A stretch of 64,000 nucleotides of DNA from Siphonodentalium dalli (GCA_032622095.1 CP136062.1:39554918-39618917), one strand, 5' to 3'; positions 21,406-31,872 are shown, counted from the stretch's first letter. A program made the numbers and translations. Notes: a model not told the origin generated them from the sequence alone.

Positions 21406-21840
21406 GTATGTATCTTTTGTATTTAATATGGTTCTGTGTTAAAGATATGCAGACAGTCTTCCCTCTGGGTACAGGTTTTAAAGTAGTCACATCTACTGAA
21501 ACCACTGTAAACAAAGAATATTATATAATAGACAGATGTTAATCTTATACAAGTCATATAATTATCGCGAATATTGCATGTTATTGACATGCTTGTACTC
21601 TTGGTTATGTGAACAAACATCAAAAACGTTAATTGTTAATAGACAAACAATTGGAACTACTGTATCAATGAAAATGTTGCGCTGTGGAATGCATAGATAA
21701 AATTATTTGCGCAATCAACAATTGCATTCAAATCACAATTCGGCCCATTCTACCCGCTTTCAGTTCAAAACCAAACTAATCCACGTTACTTCATGAATGA
21801 TAAGGCAGAAAATATGTACATAATTTAATTTTTCTTGCAG

Positions 21841-21860
21841 AGAGATTTTCAATCCAGCTA
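21841..21860 (+). CDS. SAMD3-like gene, candidate 20-nt microexon
   Basis: A strong acceptor (AATTTTTCTTGCAG) precedes 21841 and a weak donor (GTATTT) follows 21860. Two bases complete the codon left by 20009 (giving Glu) and six codons RFSIQL follow. It ends on a whole codon, as the last exon at 22923 needs. It is the only segment I found that links those two exons in frame. A longer version using GTAAGT at 21928 is open but leaves the wrong phase. Confidence 0.35.
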
Positions 21861-22922
21861 GTATTTTCTCATATGTATGGCCCTACATACCAAATAAGAA
21901 ATATTACTATGAGTCGTATTGTGTGTTGTAAGTTGGAGGCGCACCAAATTAAGGGTTTTATAACCAAAATATAAAGCGCTGGACTCTAAATAAGGAAATG
22001 GCGCAATATCGTGATTCTGCTTATAAAAAAATCTACTGTGCTTTTTGTGAGAAACAAAAAAATAGTCTATCTGTATTTTCTCCAACACAAAACATGTTTT
22101 GTGAATAATATCGCATTCATATCAATATGCTATATTATTTGTATGTTATTGAGGAAATTATCATAATTTGATGTTATTTCTAAATTATAACCTACAATGA
22201 AGGCCACCCATCCCTTTAATACAAAAAATTTTTGTGCCTAAAACAAGAATTGCTCCTTTTTTCTGGGAACAGAGTGAAAAAATGTAGGCTGAGCAGGGGA
22301 AGGGGGTGAATGTCTTTTAGCTCACCTGAGTCTCTGGCAGAGCTATACCATTCATCAATAATTCTTTGCATATTCTCTCCGTAATCACTTGACAAATTGC
22401 ACTCGCGTTGAATGTGTGGTTTCTATGGGACTGGTATTCAATATTCAGACTTAGCCAGCTGGTCAAATAGGGGAACTGCCATGAAACATATTATTAAACT
22501 CTTTTTCACCCAACGAATTCAATTGAAACTTACAATATACATCTTTATAAACCAAGACCAAATGATCAGCCTAATTGCCAAAAAATGAAGAATGCAAACA
22601 ATCTACTCTCGTTCAATTATATTAGAAGCCGGACTACAATTTGGCTGCAAACAGACAATACCCTCAATAATCTGAACATTCACAAATGCAAATGTTTAAA
22701 AACATGATAGGGTGTAATAAAGACTGGAGCTAATCAAGTTCGATCCAAGACATTAAATCAAACTTGTCACTGATTACTATTCTATTGCTGAGGTCTAAAA
22801 AATTTAGAACTCTTTGTTTTCCATTAAACCACAACTCAGTCCCTTTTTGTAAAATATGAACGTTGTGTGGTCCGCTCCAAATGTATGAAAATATTTCAAT
22901 CTTATTTTTAATTTCTTTACAG
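21861..22922. other. Last intron of the SAMD3-like gene
   Basis: Mostly AT-rich. At about 22316-22350 the sequence TTTTAGCTCACCTGAGTC resembles a repeat common in molluscan and other lophotrochozoan genomes as I remember it. It ends in TTTAATTTCTTTACAG. Confidence 0.45.
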
Positions 22923-23213
22923 ATTCCAAAGGGACCAACACCTGTATTAATGTTCAAGGGATGCAGTGGAGAGTCGCCCTTTTCAGCCGATGCTATTGCT
23001 GTTGTCATGGATGGCGCTGAAGTATGCACATGTCATACTGACATAACATCAGCAATAGCCCTTTTATTTTCAGCATATTTTGTTTTCGGAATCGAATATG
23101 CAAAGAGTGTGAGGAACACATTGACATTTCTTGAAAAACATGTGTTGAAAATAAAAGGTGTCAGTTCGACAACAAATGCAGTGACAAAGTTTAATAGCAG
23201 AATAATGAAATGA
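22923..23213 (+). CDS. SAMD3-like gene, terminal exon
   Basis: The acceptor TTTAATTTCTTTACAG precedes 22923; 96 codons and a TGA at 23211-23213 follow. It reads IPKGPTPVLMFKGCSGESPF, then AIAVVMDGAEV, ITSAIALLFSAYFVFGIEYA and RNTLTFLEKHVL. The pattern P-x-L-x-x-x-G, a V-V-x-D/E-G strand, an Ala-rich helix, Y-F-V-F-x-x-E/S-Y and T-L-x-F-L is the conserved C-terminal block of the SAMD3-like family. Upstream methionines such as the one at 22863 lie in the intron. No clear AATAAA follows within a few hundred bases. Confidence 0.85.
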   Translation: MPKGPTPVLMFKGCSGESPFSADAIAVVMDGAEVCTCHTDITSAIALLFSAYFVFGIEYAKSVRNTLTFLEKHVLKIKGVSSTTNAVTKFNSRIMK

Positions 23214-24189
23214 ACAATTCACTCCTTTAATGTCTAAAATAGACGTTTGTTTTCACTAACCAGCTGAAAAATTAATAGTATGGATGGTTGGCATGAAAAA
23301 ATTCTTATTTTGTTAAATACAATACTTGATAAGAACCCATATTATGAACTTCTTAGTCTCCTGGGGCTTCATACCAGAGGATAGAGTAACAAGAAACTCA
23401 TATTGTGGTTGATAATGAATACTGACATTTCCTTAAATTGCATGTGTATATTCATGTCAAGCGGTTCTTACTTGGCTGAAGTGCGAAAAATTATTGAATG
23501 GGGAGATCACTCATGCAATACATGTACTAGTATCTATAGCTACCAGAAGCGACCACCATGCTTTTGTCTCTGTTGCAATCGTGAAACATTAATTGATATC
23601 AGCATTTGTTTTTCTTTTGTAAATCTCAATATAAGTTTAGACTCGGCGGTTTAAAATAGGGTCGGTCGGTTAGTGGAAACAAACGTCTTTTTTAGGCCTT
23701 CATTATATTGTTATTGAACTTTGAATTGCTGTGCTATATCACAGGGTCGACATCCAAATATACTACTCGGTGTTTGTCTGACCATTATCCATCATAGGAT
23801 TAAATGTTTTATCAGTTTGGTTAAAAAAATATTCAACAGCTATTGTAGTATTGAGTCTGGAGCATTTAGGGTGGATTTCCATTACCACCAGGAAGCGTTA
23901 TGTCAGTGTCACCCAATCACAACAACTATCAGTAAAGCGATGCAGCCACATATTTGATACAGCACTAACATAGAGCTATAATCATTGTCTGTCACATACT
24001 GCATGCATGTGAGACTGCACACATTTAATAGAGAAGGTATTTATAGCAACAGAGAGCGTTCACTTGCTGGTGGTAATGGGTATATAACAACCTACAAAAT
24101 ACTCAAGAATCATTACTGTGATATCTGTTGAGTCTGTTTTAAGCAGAACTGATATTTTTATCTGATTGGAATCAAAGTTTCGCAGGTCA
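23214..24189. other. 3' UTR and intergenic DNA
   Basis: No gene was recognised. The segment 23877-23945 shares short words, including ATCAGTAAAGCGATG, with 12560-12615. The small open frames here (for example 23403-23654) show no family or splice support. Confidence 0.45.
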
Positions 24190-25013
24190 AAATCACAAGC
24201 ATTAATAGGCACAATTTTTTGTTTTTAATTTAATCAAATCAAAATCTCGGAAAGGTAAGTATCAAGGCTGATAGTGGAAATAGGAGGTCAAAATATCATC
24301 CTCACAAAAGCAAAATTTGTTATAAAATTGATCTGGAATTCTAGCATTATGTGCCCAAGTAATCATATTTTTTTATAAAGTTTAGCTTTCCATCGTACTT
24401 TAAACAAGTGAGCACAGAAATTTATTCGAAGTTGTCAATGAAATTTATTTTTTGGTACCCAAAATGTCCGTCCAATGAAAAATTAAAAAATGAAATAATC
24501 TTAACCCCTAAATCACCGAAATCTATACTATTATCATCAAACTAAATAACCCTATTGTCAAACAGACGTTGTTTCATGAAGTACAGCTAATTTGGGGGTG
24601 GTACTCGTACATCGTGTTTAATAACGATTTATGTTCTTTCTTTTCGTCAGTTTCTCAGATTTCTATTCCCGGGAAGCCATATTGCGAAACTAACTTGAAC
24701 TTTATTAAATTAATTTTAATTGGTATCCGGCGTTCTTAATGACAAAAATCATGCGGTGGATATATAATACCCACTAGATAAGGAATTGATAGAACATTAT
24801 TTTTTATCGATGTAAAATTATTTTATTTTGGAGTCATTTACGGCAGGCCAGCATTTCTCTAGTTTGTTTCGCACTTTCAAAATGGCCTCCCGTGAATAGA
24901 ATCATTTTAAACTGACAGGAAAAATAGACAAAAATCGTTATTAAACTCGATGTATGTTGAGTACCACACCCAAATTAGCTGTCCTTTGTGAAACGACGTC
25001 TGTTTGACAATAC

Positions 25014-25590
25014 AGTAATGCCCAAAGTAATTGACCACTTAAAGACATATTATGTACTTGTTCGGGTGCGTGAAACTGATCAGTTAGTATTCAGGCGATA
25101 TGACAATTGGATGAATGTAACATTCAACTAACATTGCCGAAATTTTGAAGCAAATCGACCGTACCACTCCATAGAAAATATAGTCAGAACTGCGCTCAAT
25201 TGTAAATATTTACTATTCGATTCGGGACGCATCTATCGGCGATAAACTTAACGAAAACGATTTCGCCATCGTGAGTCACTGCATTTAATTCATATTTAAG
25301 AATGGCGGTGTGTGCTGTCAAGTTGGATATCTATTTGTTAAGAAAATACTACTTTGAACGAGATTATTCTCCATTTCTATTTGATCACCATACCGGAGTG
25401 TTTCACACCACTTTAACCACCGCAGAATTATGGGTAATCTTTCTGGATTTAGTCGGAAATATGGCTTGTTGCGATTCATCGGAAAGCTCTCGGCGAGATG
25501 AATGGCAACAGGCCATATTTCCGACTAAATCCTGAAAAATTACCCATAATTTTGCTGTTGTTAAGTGGTCAATTACTTTGGGCATTACTG
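25014..25590. mobile_element. TA-flanked mariner-type MITE, 577 bp, with internal hairpin
   Basis: A perfect 30-bp inverted repeat including the TA (25012-25041 against 25563-25592) begins TACAGTAATGCCCAAAGTAA. The interior contains a second hairpin at about 25425-25558, with arms around GAATTATGGGTAAT and TTTAGTCGGAAATATGGC. The other arm of the surrounding foldback shows the uninterrupted site GACAATAGGG (inverse sense), so one TA became two. No transposase is present. The TA target with a CAGT end fits Tc1/mariner. Confidence 0.9.
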
Positions 25591-25802
25591 TAGGGCTATT
25601 TAGTTTGATGATTAGAGTTTAGATTTCGGTGATTTAGTTGTTGGATTGTTTGATTTTTGTCTTTTTCATTGGACTGACGTTTTGGGTACCAACCAAATTA
25701 ATTTTGATTTATCAACATTAAATGTGTTTCTATGTTCACTAATCTCAAATACGATGGCAAACCAAACTTTTTTGAAAACTATGATTATTTGGTCACATAG
25801 TG

Positions 25803-26166
25803 CAGGGGGGGGGGCCTGAAAAAAACTGCAGACACAGGGTGGAAAAAAATGTTTTCTTCGGTTTGGGTACCCCCCCCCCCCCCAACTGCATTTTTTTTCC
25901 ACTGACCATTTAATTTAGGTGGATTGTACTAATGTATATATGATTTTGATATTAAGGTTAATCCATATTCTATAAAATGAGAGAAAATTGAAGTTGAGTC
26001 TGAAAATACATATTTGGAAAAAAATTACATGCAAATTTTTTCCGACAACCCCCCCTAAATGAATAAGGAAAAAATTTACATGTAAATTTTTTATGCCTAG
26101 GTACCCCCCCCCCCCACCCCCGGTACGTTGTGTCCCGCAGTTTTTTCTCCGCCCCCCCCCCCCCTG
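25803..26166. mobile_element. CAGGGG-ended MITE with long C/G runs, 364 bp
   Basis: The ends are CAGGGGGGGGGG and CCCCCCCCCCTG. The exact 7-mer CATAGTG flanks both sides (25796-25802, 26167-26173). The facing foldback arm has a single CACATAATGCT at this site. Internal poly-C runs of 12-14 bases may be miscounted in the assembly. The CAGGGG end and the 7-8 bp duplication suggest hAT. Confidence 0.7.
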
Positions 26167-26351
26167 CATAGTGCTGCAATTACAGATCAATAAAAAATAA
26201 AATGTTGCTTTTGTAGAGAAAAATGCTGACCTCTATCAAAAATGAGATAGATACCTTTCCGAGATTTTGGTTAAATTAAAAAAAAATTATTTTGTGCCTA
26301 ATACCTGTGGTCAAAATAGAGAATTTGAGTTTTTTGTCTAGTCTCTCAAAA

Positions 26352-27005
26352 AGTTTGTCTATTTTTAGCAATTTTATCACTGTTAGCGCGATAACTTGAT
26401 GAAATATTTACCAATTTCAACAATATTTGTTATATGAGTCTCCTGCAACAATATCTCGGACGAGTTCGAAAACCAGGTTTGTCCGAATGTTTTTCGCAGA
26501 GTTATGGGTCTTAGTTTGTCTATTTTTAGCAATGTTATTACCGTTAGTGCGATAATTTGATGAAATATTAACCGATTTCAACAATATTTGGTATATGAGT
26601 CTCCTGCAACAATATCTTGGACGAGTTCGAATACCAGGTTTGTCCGAATTTTTTTCGCAGTTATGGGTCTTACTTTGTTTATTTTTAGCAATGTTATCAC
26701 CGTTCGCGCAATATTAAACTCAATGAAAGAATAACCAAGTTTGAACAATATTTGGTATATGAGTCTCTTGCAACAATATCTCGGACGAGTTCGAAAACTT
26801 GGTTTGTCCAAATTTTTTTCCGGAATTATGGGTCTTATTAGTTTGTCTATTTTAATAATAATTTTATTACCGTTAGTGCCATAACTCAATGAAATATTAA
26901 TGGATTCAATTGATATTTGGTATATATGTCTATTGCAATTAGATACCACCGTCCGACATTTTTTCCCGGAGTTATGCACCTTATTGGCCGAAGTTTGGTT
27001 CGACT
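26352..27005. repeat. Tandem ~160-bp repeat, four copies
   Basis: Units begin with AGTTTGTCTATTTTTA at 26352, 26513, 26672 (one mismatch) and 26840, a spacing of 161, 159 and 168. Each carries CAACAATATTTGGTATATGA, then a CGGACGAGTTCGAA-like word and GTTATGGGTCTTA. The layout resembles the dispersed family at 1070-1372, so this may be a locally amplified branch. An open minus-strand frame across it (26578-27084) is a by-product. Confidence 0.85.
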
Positions 27006-27488
27006 GCCAAAAAACTTGACAAAAACATCTTACATGCGTATCCGTTGTTTTTTTAGAGCTGTGACCCTGTAATGTTGATACCAAGTTGCGATGAACAAAA
27101 TGTTGATATATAACATGTTTTGGAAAATGTTACACTAGAGTTGACAGTACTTAGTTAGCATTATGTTTTGGTATTTAATCGATTAAGAAATGTTGTTCTT
27201 GGAATCTGATGGTATGGAGACCATCAATTCAGATTGTTTACCTTTAATTGTCCATGCTGACTTTAAAGCATAACATATGTTATCTTTATTTTTTGTATCC
27301 CTTTATAAAATGGGGTGATAAATTTATATTATACTCACATCTGGTCTTTCGATATTCGTGAGTTAATTAATTTATATGAAAGAATGTCATTGCATGCTAG
27401 CAATTCTGATAAACATCACTGTTACAGTGACATTACCATCCAATGTTGAATAAGTCCAATAAGATGCCAAAGTTTAATAAAAACTTAA

Positions 27489-27742
27489 CCCTTCCATGAC
27501 TGGAGATTCTTGAAATGTTGCTAAAACCCTGCGCCAATGCATTCTCTTATATTTGCGAGTCTCCAAAATGGAGCCTCACATATATAAGAGAATACATGGC
27601 CTAACAATATTTACCTTGACCTTGTAATCCAGTGCATTCTCTTATACATATGAGGCTTCCTATGTGAGACTTGCATATATACAAGAATTCACTGGTACAT
27701 GATCTTTAATGCTGTACCAGCGCAGCTCCCATCATGAAAGGG
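27489..27742. mobile_element. TTAA-flanked piggyBac-type MITE, 254 bp
   Basis: TTAA at 27485-27488 and 27743-27746 brackets ends CCCTTCCATGACTGGAG and, inverted, CTCCCATCATGAAAGGG. Inside are two diverged hairpin-like units around GCATTCTCTTATA and its inverse (27539-27592 and 27633-27680). CCCTTT-like ends next to TTAA are typical of piggyBac. No coding sequence is present. Confidence 0.7.
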
Positions 27743-28345
27743 TTAAACATTGCATGGCCAAAGCATTGAAAAATATTCTGAAAATAATATTTTAATAGAC
27801 TAAAATATGTTTAACCTTCTACGCGATTACTAGTAGCAATGTTTGTTGACAAATCACTGTAACAGTTTTGTTTACATAGCAATGGTTCCAACAGGAGAAA
27901 TTTCGTTATTGGAAAACTTTCAATAATTAATATAGGAATCAGGAATTCATGTTTTTCTGAGTGGTGATGTTTTTACGAACTGTTGTATGTTATATGTTTG
28001 GCATATTTACTCACTATGAGTGCCTTGGGTCCCTTTAAAATGATTTGAAACACTCAATGAAATATCTGCACACCAGTAGATTATTTTGTAGGGATTTTAG
28101 TGTGATGAGAGTCAGAATCATGATTCTTCGTTTGAGTATGGCAAAAAGCAGCTGATTTGATGTAGAAATGCTATAGTTTGATTCTTGCAAAATTTTAAGG
28201 CCTGTATACATTCGCTTTTATCCATCAAAGGTGCTCCAGACACTTCATACCGCTATAATCATAGTATGTACATGTACCTTGTTTTACAAACTTTTATGTT
28301 ATTTTGCATGACCGCACTTCAAAGAACTCTAAAGCCGCTCATGCA

Positions 28346-28401
28346 CTTAATGCATCAATTTAAAATTCTGCAACTTAATGCATCAATTTAGAATTCTGCA
28401 C
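28346..28401. repeat. 28-bp direct duplication
   Basis: Two adjacent copies of a unit starting CTTAATGCATCAATTTA, differing by one or two bases. This is probably replication slippage. Confidence 0.8.
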
Positions 28402-28623
28402 TTTTATCCGCATTTTTATCACAAAAAGTCTGGAAATACTAGTGAGTACTAGTGCTATACTATTAAACATGTAGACTATATACTGTGAAAAGACTTGATA
28501 AAGTCTTAATAAATTTAACAGTTGTTTCCAGTAGAAGATAGAGAAAAGCTCTTTAAGTTCCATATTTGCAGTGTTTTACACTGAGCATTAAGAGCATCTC
28601 CTTTTATTCTCAGCAGAATATAT

Positions 28624-28707
28624 GCAAACAACATGGTATAAATTATAATGAAAATGAATTTATGACTCCAGCCAATAATTCATTATCATTATAAATACCA
28701 TGTTTGC
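28624..28707. repeat. Imperfect hairpin, arms of 31-37 bp
   Basis: GCAAACAACATGGTATAAAT at the left pairs with the inverse of ATAAATACCATGTTTGC at the right, with about 16 bases between the arms. It may be a very small MITE. No target duplication was identified. Confidence 0.6.
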
Positions 28708-29557
28708 ATTGTTCATAGAGCACACAGGTGTTGCACTTATCCATGGGCAAAATTCATTCATTTGTTGCATATATTCTGTTGAGTATACAAGGAGATGGTC
28801 TCATAAATGGCCGGATTTAGTGTACCCTTTAATGCTTGTAATACATGCATGTACTAGTACCTGTTTAGACCAAGTTTTCCCTGTCCACAACTTGTGGTAT
28901 CGGTTGGGTTGATGCTGTTTTGGACCGAGTCCCATCCCGATACTCTTCTATAATGGACTTTACGCCCAGAATTGTGGGTTGAAGTTATCTTGATTGTAGC
29001 ACTACCAGTATTTCGTCAGATTAGGTCAAAGTGACGCTTTTTTATAAGAACATAGAGGGCAGCCTTTCCCAAGCGTGCATATACTTAAAGTAATTGACCA
29101 TCTCTAACGTGGTGTTACACAGGTAATGCTGTGGTATTACACTGCAGTAATTTCCAACACCATGGTAAGGTTGTCACTTGAACACAAAACAGCACCACGA
29201 TGGATGCGGTATGCAATTAAAATGCAGTGATTCTCCTTATATCTTTGGAACTTAAAGGAATGGATGGCCTTCGTTATAGGTTATAATTTATAAATAACAT
29301 TTACAAAAAGTTTCCCAAGAATATACTAATAGTATAGGATAATGTTCATATGAATGCGTTATTATCCACAAAACACACTTTGTGTGAGTCAATCGTTTGT
29401 TTATATACAGCAGTAAATAGTGAGCGATAAGCAAAACACTCAACACCGTTGCGATTGTTTAATTGAGCGATTCATGGTGACCCATTCAACACTTCAAAAT
29501 CTTGAGAGGTTATAGAAGAGTAGCCGGACAGGACTCGATCCAAAACAGTTTCAACTG

Positions 29558-29770
29558 CAGTAATGCTCTAAGTAATCAACTCCTTAACCACAGCAGAATT
29601 ATGGGTAACTTTTCAGGATTTAGTCGGAAATATGGCTTGTTGCCATTCATCGGAAAGCTCTCAGAGAGCTTTCCGATGAATGGCAACAAGCCATATATCC
29701 GACTAAATCCTGAAAAGTTACCCATAATACTACTGTGTTTAAGGAGTCGATTATACTCGGGGCATTACTG
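29558..29770. mobile_element. Short palindromic MITE related to 25014-25590, 213 bp
   Basis: The ends CAGTAATGCTCTAAGTAATC and, inverted, CGGGGCATTACTG match the element at 25014-25590. So do the internal words GAATTATGGGTAA, TTTAGTCGGAAATATGGC and GGAAAGCTCTC. Here almost the whole element is one near-perfect palindrome centred on CTCAGAGAGC. TA follows on the right and TG precedes on the left, consistent with a mutated TA duplication. Confidence 0.8.
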
Positions 29771-30451
29771 TATTCGATATCTCAAGCTGTTGCATACCGA
29801 AAAGACTTGGGCTAGTACCTGAACAGTAAACCTGCAATCTGCATGATTCATGAAACAGCTATTGAAACCATGCTGTACCGGGTATATACTCAGAATTACA
29901 CAATTTTGTTTATGGGTTTGTTGATATGACACGAGTGCTAGCGCACAATGACGGAATGAACAGCACACCCTAGAGTTCTATCTTTCCTCAATGGCACAAG
30001 TGCCGTATCAACAAATCCATTAATACAAGTGTCTTTCTGTGTTTATTACACATCACCTGTCCTAGAATATGTGCATTTAAAAATACAGGGTTACGATGTT
30101 TATTAAGGCACATACAGTGCTTGTTTTGTCATGTGTGATGATTATTTTTCCTATCGTTTGAACTGGATACTCAAATAACAGAAATTGTTATATATTTTTT
30201 TTTCAACCGACAGATTTGAGGTAACTCTTTCTATAAATATATTGAAAATCATGTGTCGGGATGTAATTATTAGCAATCAATATATTTTTTGTTGCGTATA
30301 TAGGTTTATACAATTTTAAGAGGCAGAACAAGATACAGGTACTTTGTATAGTTTCATTTCGCGAATGTACACAGTATCTTGTTTGGCCACTTGCAATTTT
30401 AGAAACCCATAACTGTAACGAGAAATTGTTGATTGTATATTTAAAGTTTAA

Positions 30452-30942
30452 AGGTACGGGAGGCCTTGGCGGTGGGTATGCTGTGAAAATATTTCCACCG
30501 GTCAAAATCCGCCACAAACAGAAAGAATATTAAAATGCAGACAGACTTTGTCCGTATACAAATAAGAAATATCGCATAAACAGTATGTTATTGTCATGTT
30601 TGACCATTCTTATGTAAACAAAAGCATAAAAAGGTACTTTCCTGGTGTTTGTTTATATTATGATGGTAAACATAAAGAGCGTTCATTGTTGCTGAATTTT
30701 GATATGGAACGAATAAAGAGCATTTATATCATTTGTGTGTGATTAGCCAGTAACACTGTGCTGCCTTCTGTAACACAATCAGGCTCCTGCTTAGGTAAAA
30801 TATAGTAGGTCTTTATGATAGCATGCTGTTTACGCGATGGTCATGGTATATATGAACAAAACTGTATGCGTTTTAATGTTTTTCTGTTTACGGTGATTGA
30901 AACAAATATGAATATTTTCGACAACTAAGGCCTCCCGTGCCT
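30452..30942. mobile_element. TTAA-flanked MITE copy 2, 491 bp
   Basis: AGGTACGGGAGGCCTTGGCG at the left and the inverse AAGGCCTCCCGTGCCT at the right are bracketed by TTAA (30448-30451, 30943-30946). It aligns along its length with 10354-10828, sharing for example AATAAGAAATATCGCATAAA and GATGGTAAACATAAAGAGCG. It differs by small indels and substitutions. Confidence 0.85.
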
Positions 30943-30959
30943 TTAAGCCCCCTTATTGT

Positions 30960-31578
30960 CTCTATTATAGAAGTTTTTATATTCAGAATAAATGTCAATT
31001 GTATATTTTAAAACACAATTGAAATTATATATTAATTTAAAATTAAATGTTTTTCTTAATTAAGAATTGTTTTCTAATATATCTTTCCTAATTGGGAAAA
31101 ATATTCCTAGTTAAGAAAACTTGTTTTCCTTACTTAGATTTATTTTCCTGCTTGAGAAAATCTCATTCTAGAAAAAATTGGCTCACTTAAGAAAAAATAT
31201 CTTGACGATATTTCTAACTATAGAAAATATAATTTCTTGTTCTAGATTAATTGTATAGCTTTCTTAAATTTCTAGCTATTCTCCCAAGATAATCGCAGTA
31301 TCTTAAACTTATCTTATTTCAAGAAAAATAAACTTATGTGAGAAAAACAATCTTTCCTACATTAAGAAAAAAAATCTATAAGATTTGTTTACTAGGATTT
31401 TCTTACTAAGATTACTGTGTTTTCTTAAAGAAATTTTCTCAGACAAGAAATTTTCCCACCCTTTCATTTCTTGACCTAGAAAATATGTTTTTTCTTATTT
31501 TTCTAGCTATTCTCCCAAGATAATATCTCATTTCAAGATTATTTTTTTTCCTGAATTGAGAAAATATTTTTGGCAGTG
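30960..31578. repeat. AT-rich degraded element of AAGAAAA/TTTTCTT motifs
   Basis: Many short TTAAGAAAA and TTTCTTA words alternate in both senses. The segment TTTCTAGCTATTCTCCCAAG occurs twice (31269-31288 and about 31498-31517). The right end, ATTTTTGGCAGTGTA, looks like a transposon terminus, but no matching left end was found, so it is probably truncated. Confidence 0.45.
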
Positions 31579-31690
31579 TAGAACTAATACCTGTGGATGG
31601 TTGATAATACGGAGAGCACATATACATATTGGGACACCATACCGGATATGTAGGCTATCCGGTAATGATTTCGCAGATATACCGCCTGGT

Positions 31691-31872
31691 TTATGTACAT
31701 CGGATATCGGCATAGTCGTACAGAGTACCATGCAGCTCCACACAGTTATTTGAGGTCCCGATATTCCCCCACCCGGGGTGCCATTTATTGGTCCACATCG
31801 AGCTGCCGTCCGTATTGACCCAGCTCCCATCGTGCACCGCGTCGCTCCCATCTATCCAGTACCATGTATGGG
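31691..31872 (-). CDS. C-type-lectin-like domain, 3' exon (minus strand)
   Basis: Read on the minus strand after an acceptor (TCTCCATTACAG), two bases and 59 codons run to a TAA at 31691-31693. The peptide has YWIDGSD, then DGSWVNTDGSSMWTNKWHPG, NNCVELHG and YDYADIRCT. The order W-I-x-x-S-D, G-x-W-x-x-x-D-G-S, W-x-P-G, N-x-C-V-E-L and D-x-x-C is the second half of a C-type lectin-like domain. The calcium/sugar EPN or QPD motif is absent; GWGN lies at that place. The stop falls right after the third conserved cysteine, so the fourth (usually about ten residues on) is missing or in another exon. Exons for the first half, expected at higher coordinates, were not found. It may be a live gene's exon or a broken copy. 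Confidence 0.72.

Larger units (their letters stand above)
24190..26330. repeat. Large degenerate foldback (inverted repeat) with two nested insertions
   Basis: The left arm (about 24190-24710) pairs with the inverse of the right arm (about 24860-26330), with a central spacer of about 150 bases. Matching landmarks are TTAATAGGCACAA with TTAGGCACAAAAT, AAATCTCGGAAAGGTA, TTGGTACCCAAAA, TCCAATGAAAAA, AAATCACCGAAATCTA, ATCATCAAACTAAATA, ACAGCTAATTTGGG, GTTTAATAACGATTT and TCTATTC(C/A)CGGGA. The right arm is interrupted by elements at 25014-25590 and 25803-26166. Without them each arm is about 0.5 kb. The arms have diverged noticeably, so the structure is old. Confidence 0.85.
27747..29557. other. 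Intergenic DNA, no gene seen
   Basis: AT-rich DNA with only a short direct repeat (28346-28401) and a hairpin (28624-28707). Open frames at 28185-28391 and 28700-28912 look incidental. Confidence 0.5.

Noticed and set aside
22730-23029. 99-codon minus-strand frame
   Set aside because: It is antisense to the terminal SAMD3-like exon and extends into its intron.
26578-27084. Minus-strand 168-codon frame
   Set aside because: It runs through the ~160-bp tandem repeat and its protein merely repeats with the DNA units; no domain was recognised.
31439-31851. Minus-strand frames of 107 and 62 codons overlapping the lectin exon
   Set aside because: They are in other phases than the lectin-like reading frame and run into the AT-rich element below it.
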